A stretch of 64,000 nucleotides of DNA from Granulosicoccus sp964390335 (GTDB lineage: Bacteria > Pseudomonadota > Gammaproteobacteria > Granulosicoccales > Granulosicoccaceae), in assembly GCA_964390335.1 (NCBI GenBank), contig CAYMHU010000014.1, positions 16,547-80,546 of the forward strand, in the 5' to 3' direction. A program made the position numbers and the translations under genes. Shown here one piece after another: positions 8,801-17,026 of the stretch. Positions within the stretch are counted from its first letter, which is position 1. Every line of letters starts with the position of its first letter. Under the pieces are notes generated by a model that saw nothing but the letters and a program-made list of their open reading frames with translations, was not told the origin of the DNA and did not search any database.

Positions 8801-9469
8801 ACGCTGTGTTTCGAGTTCAGCACTTAAGCCAGCCAACTGACTTTCTAACGCTGCGATGTTGGCGTTGTCTTGCATAGCCGCTTGCTGGGTTTCCATCTCG
8901 GCAGTCATTTCTTCCAGCTGCAATTCCAGCGTGGCGACCGTGTCGTCACGTTGTGCAGCAAAACTATTTAATTCGGCCGTGGTTGCTTCGAGTTTTTGCT
9001 GCAGATCTGCAACCTGTGCCTCCAGTACAGCATTGGCATCTGAAATGGCAGCAAACTCAGTTTGCTGTTGATCGCGTTGTTGTTCTAAAGATGCAAAGTT
9101 CGCCTTAATACTTTCCATTTCCTCTGCGGCGGAGCTGGACGTGGTATCAACAGCTGCTTGCGCTTCTTCGAGTTGAACCTTAGCTGCGTCGAGCTCGGCG
9201 GTGACCGCATCGAGCTTCGCTTTTGAATCGGCCAATTCTTGATTGGCTTCATCGAGTTCGCCCTGCAAAATCCCCAATTCAGCTTTCGCGCTGGTGAGCT
9301 CGGAAGTGGTGGTGACAAGGTTGGACTCGGCGCCTTTGAGACGTTCAAACTCGTCGCTATTACCGCGCACCATCCACGCACCAATCATTGCTAGCAGCGC
9401 GAGTCCCGCTAGCAGAAATTTCAATTGATACGAAGACTTACTGGGTGATTTCTCGAAGTCTTTAAACAT
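5825..9469 (-). CDS. Giant coiled-coil envelope protein with C-terminal OmpA/MotB peptidoglycan-binding domain
   Basis: About 1,214 residues. A short basic N-terminus is followed by one membrane helix (LKFLLAGLALLAMIGAW, about residues 15-33). Next come roughly 1,000 residues of almost unbroken heptad-rich Ala/Glu/Leu/Ser coiled coil, then a C-terminal OmpA-like domain: LPSGALFSSGRARL, the VVEGHTDSIPV strand and ALNRRVEIVLKP. The topology resembles MotB or Pal-type tethers: anchored in the inner membrane with the OmpA domain on peptidoglycan. The usual coiled coil in such proteins is a tenth of this length. Two ATGs lie six bases apart; the second (9469) has AGGG nine bases upstream and is chosen. 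The reading frame stays open further upstream but lacks a ribosome site there. The gene is isolated, ended by a strong terminator. Function unknown; envelope spacing or cell-shape roles are guesses. Confidence 0.85.
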   Translation of the reverse strand: MFKDFEKSPSKSSYQLKFLLAGLALLAMIGAWMVRGNSDEFERLKGAESNLVTTTSELTSAKAELGILQGELDEANQELADSKAKLDAVTAELDAAKVQLEEAQAAVDTTSSSAAEEMESIKANFASLEQQRDQQQTEFAAISDANAVLEAQVADLQQKLEATTAELNSFAAQRDDTVATLELQLEEMTAEMETQQAAMQDNANIAALESQLAGLSAELETQRADMAAREAEMTAFYQKTQEDMQSQVQSLISAESARDMDVANAQSSYQSLLGIYDTDTAILNAEIGELEARKALLESNLASMETSMLTLETELSLTQQTLTETQTALSDTEAALEESRTSLAEADAGANAILAEQQQIAEGLSGAIDAKNVELQAAAEELSAVNEMLAGAQEELTSMQTLYDTDTSMLNANIGELTAQKEALEKDVNSLRAQAEALEAEKMTLTASVDSLTTELETAKSVPQTLMAQSTSELEAAAAKVAELEAAKASLDGEVATLQSRIGELEAASADTSELDELRAQVESSDAELSALQEQLTVSKRELSLANEELGGSANSLMTLREQFDEKNAEVMSLASNLIKNGTELDKLVAQNTQLNATVAELEASLAEKDSSGEVNSLQEQLTGVQSQFDAAIAERTELDAQVNTLSAERDLLSEELSNATKALTDAETRLAASAANLSDSESKLQELDASKAQVVALQAELGDLEGQLAVAKGLSEQQAAEITNLNSEIETLTGRIAELEPELSAAKSQLAMNERLFDDASAQRTEYMNQLSALQEQEASLSAKVATYESQLAAAATRRTDYMNQIKALEASGGESQAMLDSSAEKIATYESQLAAAAKRRTDYMNQIKALEASSAESMAMLDSSAEKIASYESQLAKAAEFRTATQGEIEQLQGQRESLEAKLGEMEASLAAKASESDAISTELKAKTAELEAMSAELASVSSTSDGLSSDLSAKSAEVDALTAEVDSLKGTVGEMEALKASLESQVGDLQGKVSGLESQLSDTNAMLSEKDAKLDESAVSVSELQANLAAAQQTAAEQSAIADNLATKLANMQSADESQQQISSSLLADVEASLAQNGVSDASVSQRDDNSIVISLPSGALFSSGRARLNQGGRDLVGKVATSLSDFDNTIVVEGHTDSIPVTGDLLAIFPSNWELSVARAANTVNYLQSAGGIDAARLSAAGFGENRPVATNGTREGRALNRRVEIVLKP
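6824..7180 (-). repeat. Tandem 42-residue repeat inside the coiled-coil gene
   Basis: Two near-identical 126-base units (7075-6950 and 6949-6824) each encode RRTDYMNQIKALEAS, a Ser/Met-rich spacer and EKIATYESQLAAAA. An older, shorter 105-base copy precedes them (7180-7076, QRTEYMNQLSAL). Unit length is a multiple of three, so the frame is kept. 126 bases is six heptads, so the coiled-coil register is also kept. Confidence 0.85.
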
Positions 9470-9573
9470 GAACATGATCCCTGAATTATTAAATGGAACG
9501 CGAAAACGTGCGCGTGATGTTCCCATCCTAGCGAAAAGCGCTTCTCGGAACAATCGCGATTTCTCTAAAAGTC

Positions 9574-9600
9574 CCTATAAGGTACACTACATTGTGTCAA
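9574..9600 (-). promoter_or_regulatory. Possible sigma70 promoter of the coiled-coil OmpA gene
   Basis: On the minus strand a perfect TTGACA (9600-9595) is followed after 15 bases by TATAGG (9579-9574). The spacer is two bases short of optimal and the -10 is weak, so this is tentative. It would give a leader of about 100 bases. Confidence 0.35.
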
Positions 9601-9625
9601 TTAATGTTTCTTAAATAATACAAGA

Positions 9626-10927
9626 GTGCGAATTCATCTAAGTGCGCTTGGCTGCCGCCTGAACGAAGCCGAGCTAGAACAATGGGCCGGTGCGTTTAGT
9701 GCCGCTGGCGACCAGGTCACAGCTTCTGCAGAAGACGCCGACGTAATGGTCTTAAATACTTGCGCCGTCACCAGTGAAGCGGTCAGAAAGTCCCGACAAC
9801 GCGTGCAAAGATTGCAGCGGGCCAACCCCGAAGCCAAATTGGTCATATCAGGGTGTTACAGCTCGCTTGAGTCCCCAAAGGCGTTAGCGGAACTGGGCGT
9901 TGATCTTATTGTCCCAAATACCAACAAAGAAGATTTGGTTCCGCTGACTCGCGCTGAGTTTCAGCAGCCCACTATGCCTGAAAGCGCAACAGTGCCCGCT
10001 GAGAGTGCACTGTTTCAGCGCAACCGTCACAGAGCGTTTATTAAAATTCAGGATGGTTGCCGGTATCGATGTACATTTTGCATTGTTACGGTTGCACGCG
10101 GTAGCGAACGCAGCAGACGCATCGAAACCATTGTGGCTGAAGTCAACAAGCTTGTGGACGATGGCGTGCATGAAGTTGTGTTAACAGGTGTGCATGTGGG
10201 AGGCTATGGCAGCGATATCGATTCAGACCTTTACACGTTGGTAAACACGCTTTTAACCGACACCGATATACCTCGCATTCGATTCGCGTCGGTCGAGCCC
10301 TGGGACTTATCGGAACACTTTCTTACGTTGTTCGAAAATAGCCGTGTGCAACCACATATGCACCTGCCTTTGCAAAGCGGCAGTGATACTGTCTTGCGGC
10401 GCATGGCTCGCCGGTGCAAAACGGCTGACTTCAAAGCGCTGGCCGATCAACTGCGAGCACAAGTGCCGCACTTTAATCTAACAACCGATATTATCGTTGG
10501 CTTTCCGGGAGAGACCGAACAGGAATGGGCCGATTCACTCGACTTCATCCAAACCATGAATTTTGGGCATATTCATATTTTTAGCTATTCTCAGCGTGAG
10601 GGAACCAAAGCTGCCACCCTACCCAATCAGATTCCCAAGGCAGTCCGGCAGGAGCGCAGTCGAATTTTGCATCAACTGGCTGCTGAGCAAAAATTGAACA
10701 TTCTGGAAAATGCAGTGCAGCAACACACCATGCCAGTACCGGTGCTTTGGGAACGAGGTGAACAGCTGCAAAATGGTCAAATAAAACACAGTGGCTATAC
10801 CCCAAACTACCTGAAGGTAAGCACACTCAGTGATACCGATATCGCTAACCAAGTACTACCCACAAAGCTAATAAACGTTGAAGACGGTGTACTGTGGGGC
10901 ATGATTGAAGAAACGCCAACACCTTGA
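9626..10927 (+). CDS. mtaB: tRNA t6A37 methylthiotransferase MtaB-like radical-SAM enzyme
   Basis: 433 residues, GTG start. The family uses two [4Fe-4S] clusters to add a methylthio group to N6-threonylcarbamoyl-adenosine 37 in tRNA. Seen: an N-terminal UPF0004 domain with cluster cysteines Cys10 (LGCRLN), Cys46 (NTCAVT) and Cys77 (SGCYSS); the radical-SAM triad Cys145, Cys149 and Cys152 (DGCRYRCTFC); VVLTGVHVGGYG; and a TRAM-like C-terminal part from about 365. NTCAVT plus the RxxRQ helix and the TGVHVG strand favour MtaB over MiaB or RimO. The start codon has no clear ribosome-binding site (CAAGA directly upstream), and A/T-rich promoter-like sequence lies immediately before it, so a very short leader is possible. 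Divergent from the coiled-coil gene. Confidence 0.88.
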   Translation: MRIHLSALGCRLNEAELEQWAGAFSAAGDQVTASAEDADVMVLNTCAVTSEAVRKSRQRVQRLQRANPEAKLVISGCYSSLESPKALAELGVDLIVPNTNKEDLVPLTRAEFQQPTMPESATVPAESALFQRNRHRAFIKIQDGCRYRCTFCIVTVARGSERSRRIETIVAEVNKLVDDGVHEVVLTGVHVGGYGSDIDSDLYTLVNTLLTDTDIPRIRFASVEPWDLSEHFLTLFENSRVQPHMHLPLQSGSDTVLRRMARRCKTADFKALADQLRAQVPHFNLTTDIIVGFPGETEQEWADSLDFIQTMNFGHIHIFSYSQREGTKAATLPNQIPKAVRQERSRILHQLAAEQKLNILENAVQQHTMPVPVLWERGEQLQNGQIKHSGYTPNYLKVSTLSDTDIANQVLPTKLINVEDGVLWGMIEETPTP

Positions 10928-10994
10928 TATTTGAGCGCAAGAAGTAGCAATTTCGCCTAACATCAATTTACATGTAAGAAGTATTGGCATTACC

Positions 10995-11000
10995 TATAAT
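10995..11000 (+). promoter_or_regulatory. Consensus -10 hexamer (TATAAT) upstream of aceE
   Basis: A perfect TATAAT lies 115 bases before the aceE start in the 188-base gap after mtaB. No good -35 is found at 16-18 bases. Promoter assignment is therefore weak; an activator-dependent promoter would look like this. Confidence 0.3.
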
Positions 11001-11115
11001 TTCCATAGTCGGCATTAATAATGAATTCACAAGGGCTTTGAACCGACAGAAACCACGTCGTACTTGGCTAATCGTACAATTCTGGCAGCCTGACGACTCA
11101 CACCACGGAAACTGA

Positions 11116-13779
11116 ATGGCACACGATCAAACCACTGATATTGACGAAATTGAAACGCAGGAGTGGCTAGAAGCACTCGATGCAGTCATCGAGCGCGAGG
11201 GCCCTGAACGAGCACATTATTTACTCGAACGGCTCATCGACAAATCCCGCCGTTCCGGTGCCAATATCCCCTACACCGCCAGTACCGCATACGTCAATAC
11301 CATCCCACCGCATCTGGAACAGCTGAACCCAGGTGATCAGGAAATGGAACACCGTATTCGTTCCATGATTCGCTGGAATGCGACCGCGATGGTATTACGC
11401 GCGAACCGAGACAACTCAGGTTTGGGTGGCCACATATCCAGTTTCGCATCAGCTGCCACCATTTACGATGTTGGCTTCAACCATTTCTTCCATGCTCCAA
11501 CGACAGACCACGGCGGCGATTTAATCCATTTTCAAGGTCACTCAGCGCCGGGCATCTATGCGCGATCGTTTCTCGAAGGTCGATTAACGGAAGACGATCT
11601 CGATGGGTTCCGACGCGAAGTCGACGGTGAAGGCTTGTCATCTTACCCACACCCATGGCTAATGCCTGAGTACTGGCAGTTCCCTACAGTCTCCATGGGT
11701 TGGTGCTCGTTAACTTCCATTTATCAAGCGCGCTTCATGAAGTATCTACAACACCGGGGATTGGCTAAAACCGATAACCGCAAAGTGTGGGCCTTCCTCG
11801 GCGACGGTGAAATGGATGAGCCAGAATCACTTGGCGCAATTTCGTTGGCGGGTCGCGAGAAACTCGACAACCTTGTTTTCGTCGTGAACTGTAATTTACA
11901 ACGCCTCGACGGCCCGGTTCGCGGCAACAGTAAAATTATTCAAGAACTTGAATCCATATTCCGTGGTGCCGGATGGAACGTCATTAAAGTGATTTGGGGC
12001 TCTTACTGGGACCCACTACTAGCTCGCGATAAAAGCGGCAAGCTTGCGCAACTGATGATGGAAACGGTTGACGGTGAATATCAGAACTGTAAAGCCAAAG
12101 GCGGCGCGTACACACGTGAACACTTTTTTGGAAAGTACCCCGAAACAAAAGCGTTAGTTGCAAACATGAGCGATGAAGACATCTGGCGTTTGAATCGTGG
12201 TGGTCACGACCCTCACAAGCTGTACGCAGCTTATGATGCCGCAACAAAACATACCGGCCAACCAACCATTATCCTGGCCAAGACGGTTAAAGGTTATGGT
12301 ATGGGCGAATCTGGCGAGGGTACTAACGCCACGCACCAACAAAAAGCGATGGACATGGTATCGCTTAAAAAAATGCGCGATCGATTCGGCATTCCGCTCA
12401 CTGATGAGCAAGTGGAAAATTTGGAATACGTTAAACCCGAGCCCGATAGCCCCGAGATCAAATATTTACAGGAGCGCCGCAAGGCTCTAGGTGGTTTTCT
12501 ACCACAGCGTAAAAAATTCGCAGAACCCCTAGAAGTACCGCCATTGAGTGACTTCAACAAATTACTTGAAGGTTCCGGCGATCGTGAGATGTCAACAACC
12601 ATGGCGTTCGTACGCATACTCACATTGCTGACGCGCGACAAAAAGATTGGCAAGAATATCGTCCCGATCGTACCGGATGAAGCACGCACGTTTGGTATGG
12701 AAGGCATGTTTCGTCAACTAGGTATCTATTCGTCTGTTGGCCAACTATATGAGCCTCAGGATCGCGATCAGATCATGTACTACAAGGAAGATAAATCGGG
12801 ACAAATTCTGGAAGAAGGTATTACCGAAGCTGGGGGTATGGCAAGCTGGCTTGCAGCCGCAACAGCCTACAGCACGCATGGCGTAAATATGATTCCGTTT
12901 TATATTTACTATTCCATGTTTGGCTTTCAGCGCATTGGTGATTTAGCCTGGCTTGCCGGCGATATGCGTGCATGCGGCTTTATGATTGGTGGTACGGCCG
13001 GTCGCACAACATTGAACGGTGAAGGCCTACAACACGAAGATGGTCACTCTTTGGTGTTATCAAACACCATCCCCAACTGCATCAGTTACGACCCTTGCTA
13101 CAGCTATGAAATGGCGGTCATCATCCAGCACGGTATGTATCGCATGCTGGAACAAAAAGAATCGGTGTATTTTTACATAACAGCGATGAACGAAAACTAT
13201 GTTCATCCGGCTATGCCCGAAGGTGCTGAGGAAGGCATCATCAAAGGAATTTATAAGTTGAAGAGTACCGGTAGCAAAAACAAATTGAGTGTGCGCTTAC
13301 TGGGCGGTGGCACGATATTACGCGAAGTCTTAGCGGCAGCCGAAATGTTGTCCAATGACTGGAACATCGATGCCGATATATTCAGCGTGACAAGCTTTAA
13401 TGAATTGGCGCGCGACGGTTTGGCGACCGAGCGTTGGAACATGCTGCATCCACAGGAAACACCTCGTGTCCCATTTATCACGTCGGTGCTTGGAGACGAT
13501 GACTCGCCCGTGATCAGCTCAACCGACTACATGAAGTCGTATTCAGACCAGGTTCGCGAATACGTTCCAGCCAATTTTGTTGCATTGGGAACGGATGGAT
13601 TTGGACGTTCAGACACCCGCGAAAAACTACGCGAATTTTTTGAAGTTGATCGCCGCTACGTAACCATAGCTGCGCTACACGCGTTGGCCATGGATGGGAA
13701 AATCGAGAACTCGGTTGTTGCAAATGCCATACAGCAATATGCCGTAGATCCAGATAAACCCAATCCAACAACGGTTTGA
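11116..13779 (+). CDS. aceE: Pyruvate dehydrogenase E1 component, homodimeric type
   Basis: 887 residues, matching E. coli AceE. E1 uses thiamine diphosphate to decarboxylate pyruvate and acetylate the lipoyl arm of E2, feeding the TCA cycle. Seen: the thiamine-diphosphate motif beginning GDGEMDEPES and ending NCNLQRLDGPVRGN (about 230-275); HFFGKYPE; the pyrimidine-domain region EGITEAGGMASWLAAATAYS; and LNGEGLQHEDGHS, all characteristic of the single-chain E1 rather than the alpha/beta type. The gene heads the aceE-aceF-lpdA operon, with 10 bases to aceF. The start is an ATG preceded by a purine-rich GGAAACTGA stretch. Confidence 0.98.
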   Translation: MAHDQTTDIDEIETQEWLEALDAVIEREGPERAHYLLERLIDKSRRSGANIPYTASTAYVNTIPPHLEQLNPGDQEMEHRIRSMIRWNATAMVLRANRDNSGLGGHISSFASAATIYDVGFNHFFHAPTTDHGGDLIHFQGHSAPGIYARSFLEGRLTEDDLDGFRREVDGEGLSSYPHPWLMPEYWQFPTVSMGWCSLTSIYQARFMKYLQHRGLAKTDNRKVWAFLGDGEMDEPESLGAISLAGREKLDNLVFVVNCNLQRLDGPVRGNSKIIQELESIFRGAGWNVIKVIWGSYWDPLLARDKSGKLAQLMMETVDGEYQNCKAKGGAYTREHFFGKYPETKALVANMSDEDIWRLNRGGHDPHKLYAAYDAATKHTGQPTIILAKTVKGYGMGESGEGTNATHQQKAMDMVSLKKMRDRFGIPLTDEQVENLEYVKPEPDSPEIKYLQERRKALGGFLPQRKKFAEPLEVPPLSDFNKLLEGSGDREMSTTMAFVRILTLLTRDKKIGKNIVPIVPDEARTFGMEGMFRQLGIYSSVGQLYEPQDRDQIMYYKEDKSGQILEEGITEAGGMASWLAAATAYSTHGVNMIPFYIYYSMFGFQRIGDLAWLAGDMRACGFMIGGTAGRTTLNGEGLQHEDGHSLVLSNTIPNCISYDPCYSYEMAVIIQHGMYRMLEQKESVYFYITAMNENYVHPAMPEGAEEGIIKGIYKLKSTGSKNKLSVRLLGGGTILREVLAAAEMLSNDWNIDADIFSVTSFNELARDGLATERWNMLHPQETPRVPFITSVLGDDDSPVISSTDYMKSYSDQVREYVPANFVALGTDGFGRSDTREKLREFFEVDRRYVTIAALHALAMDGKIENSVVANAIQQYAVDPDKPNPTTV

Positions 13780-13789
13780 GGATAAGGCA

Positions 13790-15166
13790 ATGACGAATCA
13801 AACCGAAAAAACAATCCCAATAGTTGTACCCGATATTGGCGGCTCTGAAAATGTAGAGATCATTGAAATCCTTGTGTCGGTAGGTGATCAAATCAGTGTG
13901 GATGATTCACTGCTTACACTTGAAAGTGACAAAGCCAGTATGGAAATCCCCGCATCGGCGGATGGTGTTATCGACAGCATCAGCGTTGCTGTTGGCGATA
14001 CCGTGAACGAAGGCGATACTATTGGTACGCTGCAAATAATTAATTCGGCCACTGCCGACGCCGGTGCAGAAGTCAAAGAAGCGCCAGTTCCCGAGCCAAA
14101 GCAAGAACCCGAAGCTGCGGCCGCGCCTACCCCTGCAACCGAAACTGCAGCTGCTGATACCGCACCAGAACCTAAACCTGCAGCCACAAAGCCTGATGCG
14201 CAGCGCAGCACAACCTCTCCAACTGCACATATTAGCGATGAAGCCATGAAGCTGGCCCATGCCAGTCCCGGCGTGCGGCGCTACGCACGTGAGCACGGCG
14301 TTGATCTGTCGCTGGTTACTGGCACAGGACCAAAAGAGCGAATTCTAACGAGCGACGTTCAGGCATTCATTAAAAACGCACTTGAAGGCATCGGGTCTAA
14401 CTACGGCGCACAGGCCTCGCATGCCACGTCAGGCATTCCTCAGTTACCGGAAATTGATTTCACACGATTTGGTGAAATTGAGCGGGTTGAACTCAGCCGC
14501 ATAAACAAACTTAGCGCCAGCAACTTGCATAGAGCCTGGCTCAATATTCCATTGGTAACGCATCATGAAGAAGCGGACATCACCGATATGGAAGCGTTTC
14601 GAAAAGCATTGAAAGCCAAGCAAAAGGAAGGCGATGCCAAAATCACCGGTTTGGCCTTTCACATGAAAGCACTGGCGAACACACTCAAAGCATTTCCAAA
14701 GGTGAATTCATCACTCACACCGGATGGTCAGGCACTGTTCTACAAAAAGTATTTCCATATTGGCATTGCGGTGGATACCCCTAACGGATTAGTTGTACCC
14801 GTTTTTAAAGACGTGGATAAAAAGAGCATCTCTGAGTTAGCCGTGGAAATGGCTGATGTCAGCCAGCGAGCTCGCGCGAAAAAACTCAAGCCAGATGAAA
14901 TGCAAGGTGCAAGCATGACTATATCGAGTTTGGGCGGCATTGGCGGGACGGCATTTACTCCACTTATTAACCCACCTGAGGTAGCTATTCTCGGTATTGC
15001 ACGAGCTCGCATGCAACCGGTTTGGGATGGTGAGAAATTCGAGCCGCGCTTAATGTGCCCACTTGATCTTAGTTACGATCATCGCGTAGTCGACGGTGCT
15101 GACGCCGCTCGCTTCATGGTGCACTATCGCAACGTTATTCAAGATATTCGCAATCTGCTTATTTAA
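13790..15166 (+). CDS. aceF: Dihydrolipoamide acetyltransferase (pyruvate dehydrogenase E2)
   Basis: 458 residues. E2 is the structural core of the complex and moves the acetyl group from lipoate to CoA. Domains in order: one lipoyl domain (about 1-80, lipoylated Lys in ESDKASMEIP); an Ala/Pro-rich flexible linker (about 85-145); a peripheral-subunit-binding domain (HASPGVRRYAREHGVDLSLV, about 154-190); and the catalytic domain, ending in the active-site motif SYDHRVVDGADAARF (about 426-440) with the catalytic His and Asp. E. coli has three lipoyl domains; only one is present here, but a second is fused to the E3 subunit encoded next. Second gene of the operon. Confidence 0.97.
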   Translation: MTNQTEKTIPIVVPDIGGSENVEIIEILVSVGDQISVDDSLLTLESDKASMEIPASADGVIDSISVAVGDTVNEGDTIGTLQIINSATADAGAEVKEAPVPEPKQEPEAAAAPTPATETAAADTAPEPKPAATKPDAQRSTTSPTAHISDEAMKLAHASPGVRRYAREHGVDLSLVTGTGPKERILTSDVQAFIKNALEGIGSNYGAQASHATSGIPQLPEIDFTRFGEIERVELSRINKLSASNLHRAWLNIPLVTHHEEADITDMEAFRKALKAKQKEGDAKITGLAFHMKALANTLKAFPKVNSSLTPDGQALFYKKYFHIGIAVDTPNGLVVPVFKDVDKKSISELAVEMADVSQRARAKKLKPDEMQGASMTISSLGGIGGTAFTPLINPPEVAILGIARARMQPVWDGEKFEPRLMCPLDLSYDHRVVDGADAARFMVHYRNVIQDIRNLLI

Positions 15167-15227
15167 CTTCGCATTTCCTTGCTCACGTAAGGAATTTTAA
15201 AATGCTATTCGTCAACACAGACAGACT

Positions 15228-16991
15228 ATGAGTGAATTGAAAACAATCCAGCTGCCCGATATCGGCGACTTCGACTCGGTAGAAGTGATAGAAGTATTGG
15301 TCAATGTTGGCGATGTGATCGAAATGGAAACTTCACTGATAACAGTGGAGAGCGACAAAGCCAGTATGGAAATCCCCGCCCCGTTTGCAGGCACGGTTAC
15401 CAACGTCATGGTTAAAGCAGGCGACAAAGTATCGATTGGCAGCGATCTATTGGTGGTAGAGGCTAGCGAAGAAGTCAGCACAAACGATGCTCCAGCTGAC
15501 GTCAACCCAAGCACCACTTCAAACCCTGAACTAAACACTGCAGCCGTTAACACAGTTGATGTTGATGTCGGTAGCAATAACGATATCAGCGATGCTGACT
15601 ACGACTTGGTTGTCATTGGCGCGGGCCCCGGCGGGTACACTGCCGCGTTCAGAGCAGCCGACTTGGGAAACAAGGTTTTACTGATTGAGCGCTACAGCGA
15701 TTTGGGCGGCGTTTGTTTAAACGTAGGCTGTATTCCTTCCAAGGCACTACTGCATACTGCTGCGGTTATCGAAGAAACACGTACCATGGGTGATCACGGT
15801 GTCACGTTTGCTGAACCCACAATCGATATAGAGAAATTACGAGGCTTTAAAGAAAACGTTATCGGGCAACTGACTGGTGGATTGGCAGGCCTTGCTAAAC
15901 AGCGAAAAGTTAGCGTCATGCACGGAAACGCTCAATTCACTTCTGCCAACACGATATCAATAGATGGCAAAACCACCATTAGTTTTAAACACGCCATTAT
16001 TGCAGCGGGCTCGCAAAGTATCAAAATCCCCGGCCTGCCCTATGACGATGATCGTCTTATGGACTCGACCGGTGCGCTTGCACTTGCTGACATACCTAAA
16101 CGATTGCTGGTTATTGGCGGTGGCATCATCGGTCTTGAAATGGGCTGCGTTTATGCAGGGCTTGGCTCGAAGGTCACGGTGGTCGAACTTTCTGAAGGGT
16201 TAATTCCGGGATGCGACCGAGATTTAGTACGCCCACTTGAAAAGCGTTTACGAAAACAGTTTGAAAACATTTTCCTTGGCGCAAAGGTGACTAACGTAGA
16301 AAGTACCGACCAAGGTTTACATGCAACATTTGAAGGCGGAAAAGCGCCGCAAGAAGACACCTTTGACCGGGTACTACTGGCAGTCGGACGAAGCCCGAAT
16401 GGTAAGAAGATAAACGCTGAAGCGGCAGGTATTAACGTTGATGAACGCGGCTTTATCCCTGTTGATTCACAACAGCGCACGAACGTTGAGCATATATTCG
16501 CTATCGGCGATATTGTTGGACAACCCATGCTCGCTCACAAAGCAACTCATGAAGGCAAAGTAGCAGCAGAGGTGATCAGTGGCCATAAAGCGTACTTCGA
16601 TGCCAAAACCATCCCATCTGTGGCGTACACCGACCCTGAAGTCGCATGGATGGGACTAACCGAAACAGAAGCGAAAGAGCAAAACATTGCGATTGAAAAA
16701 GCCAGCTTCCCGTGGGCTGCCAGTGGCAGATCACTCAGCATGGCTCGCAATGAAGGCATCACCAAAGTGATTTACGAACCGGAAACCAAGCGTATCCTTG
16801 GTGCCGGCATGGTAGGGCCCAACGCCGGGGAATTAATTGCTGAAGCGGTATTAGCACTGGAGATGGGTGCCGACATCCAGGACATCGCGCTAACGGTTCA
16901 CCCCCATCCTACCCTGGCTGAAACGTTTAACTTCGCGTGTGAAGTAGCTGAAGGTACGGTTACCGACATATATGTGCCAACGAAAAAATGA
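15228..16991 (+). CDS. lpdA: Dihydrolipoamide dehydrogenase with N-terminal lipoyl domain (E3)
   Basis: 587 residues, about 110 longer than a plain E3. Residues 1-80 are a full lipoyl domain with its own ESDKASMEIP lysine site, nearly matching that of the E2 gene. An Asn/Thr/Val-rich linker follows to about 120. The flavoprotein then begins with VVIGAGPGGYTAAFRAADLG. The redox disulfide is Cys163-Cys168 (GGVCLNVGCIPSKALL). A second nucleotide fold carries VIGGGIIGLEMG, and the C-terminal HPHPTLAE holds the catalytic His-Glu pair. It re-oxidises dihydrolipoate and reduces NAD+. Lipoyl-E3 fusions are known in several proteobacterial lineages. It ends the operon and is convergent with the hydantoinase gene. 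Confidence 0.97.
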   Translation: MSELKTIQLPDIGDFDSVEVIEVLVNVGDVIEMETSLITVESDKASMEIPAPFAGTVTNVMVKAGDKVSIGSDLLVVEASEEVSTNDAPADVNPSTTSNPELNTAAVNTVDVDVGSNNDISDADYDLVVIGAGPGGYTAAFRAADLGNKVLLIERYSDLGGVCLNVGCIPSKALLHTAAVIEETRTMGDHGVTFAEPTIDIEKLRGFKENVIGQLTGGLAGLAKQRKVSVMHGNAQFTSANTISIDGKTTISFKHAIIAAGSQSIKIPGLPYDDDRLMDSTGALALADIPKRLLVIGGGIIGLEMGCVYAGLGSKVTVVELSEGLIPGCDRDLVRPLEKRLRKQFENIFLGAKVTNVESTDQGLHATFEGGKAPQEDTFDRVLLAVGRSPNGKKINAEAAGINVDERGFIPVDSQQRTNVEHIFAIGDIVGQPMLAHKATHEGKVAAEVISGHKAYFDAKTIPSVAYTDPEVAWMGLTETEAKEQNIAIEKASFPWAASGRSLSMARNEGITKVIYEPETKRILGAGMVGPNAGELIAEAVLALEMGADIQDIALTVHPHPTLAETFNFACEVAEGTVTDIYVPTKK

Positions 16992-17026
16992 GTGTGTACT
17001 GGCGTGAATCAACACGCCGGACTCAC

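Noticed and set aside
6450..9428. Many long plus-strand open frames opposite the coiled-coil OmpA gene
   Set aside because: They are by-products of the Ala/Ser/Leu/Glu-rich coiled-coil codons. Their translations are Ser/Ala/Cys-rich without motifs, and no ribosome sites are seen.
13888..14296. Ala/Ser/Gly-rich minus-strand frames inside aceF
   Set aside because: They mirror the Pro/Ala linker of E2 and have no independent features.
17001..17018. Stem GGCGTG/CACGCC between lpdA and the hydantoinase gene
   Set aside because: Only six base pairs with no U-tract on either strand; too weak to call a terminator.
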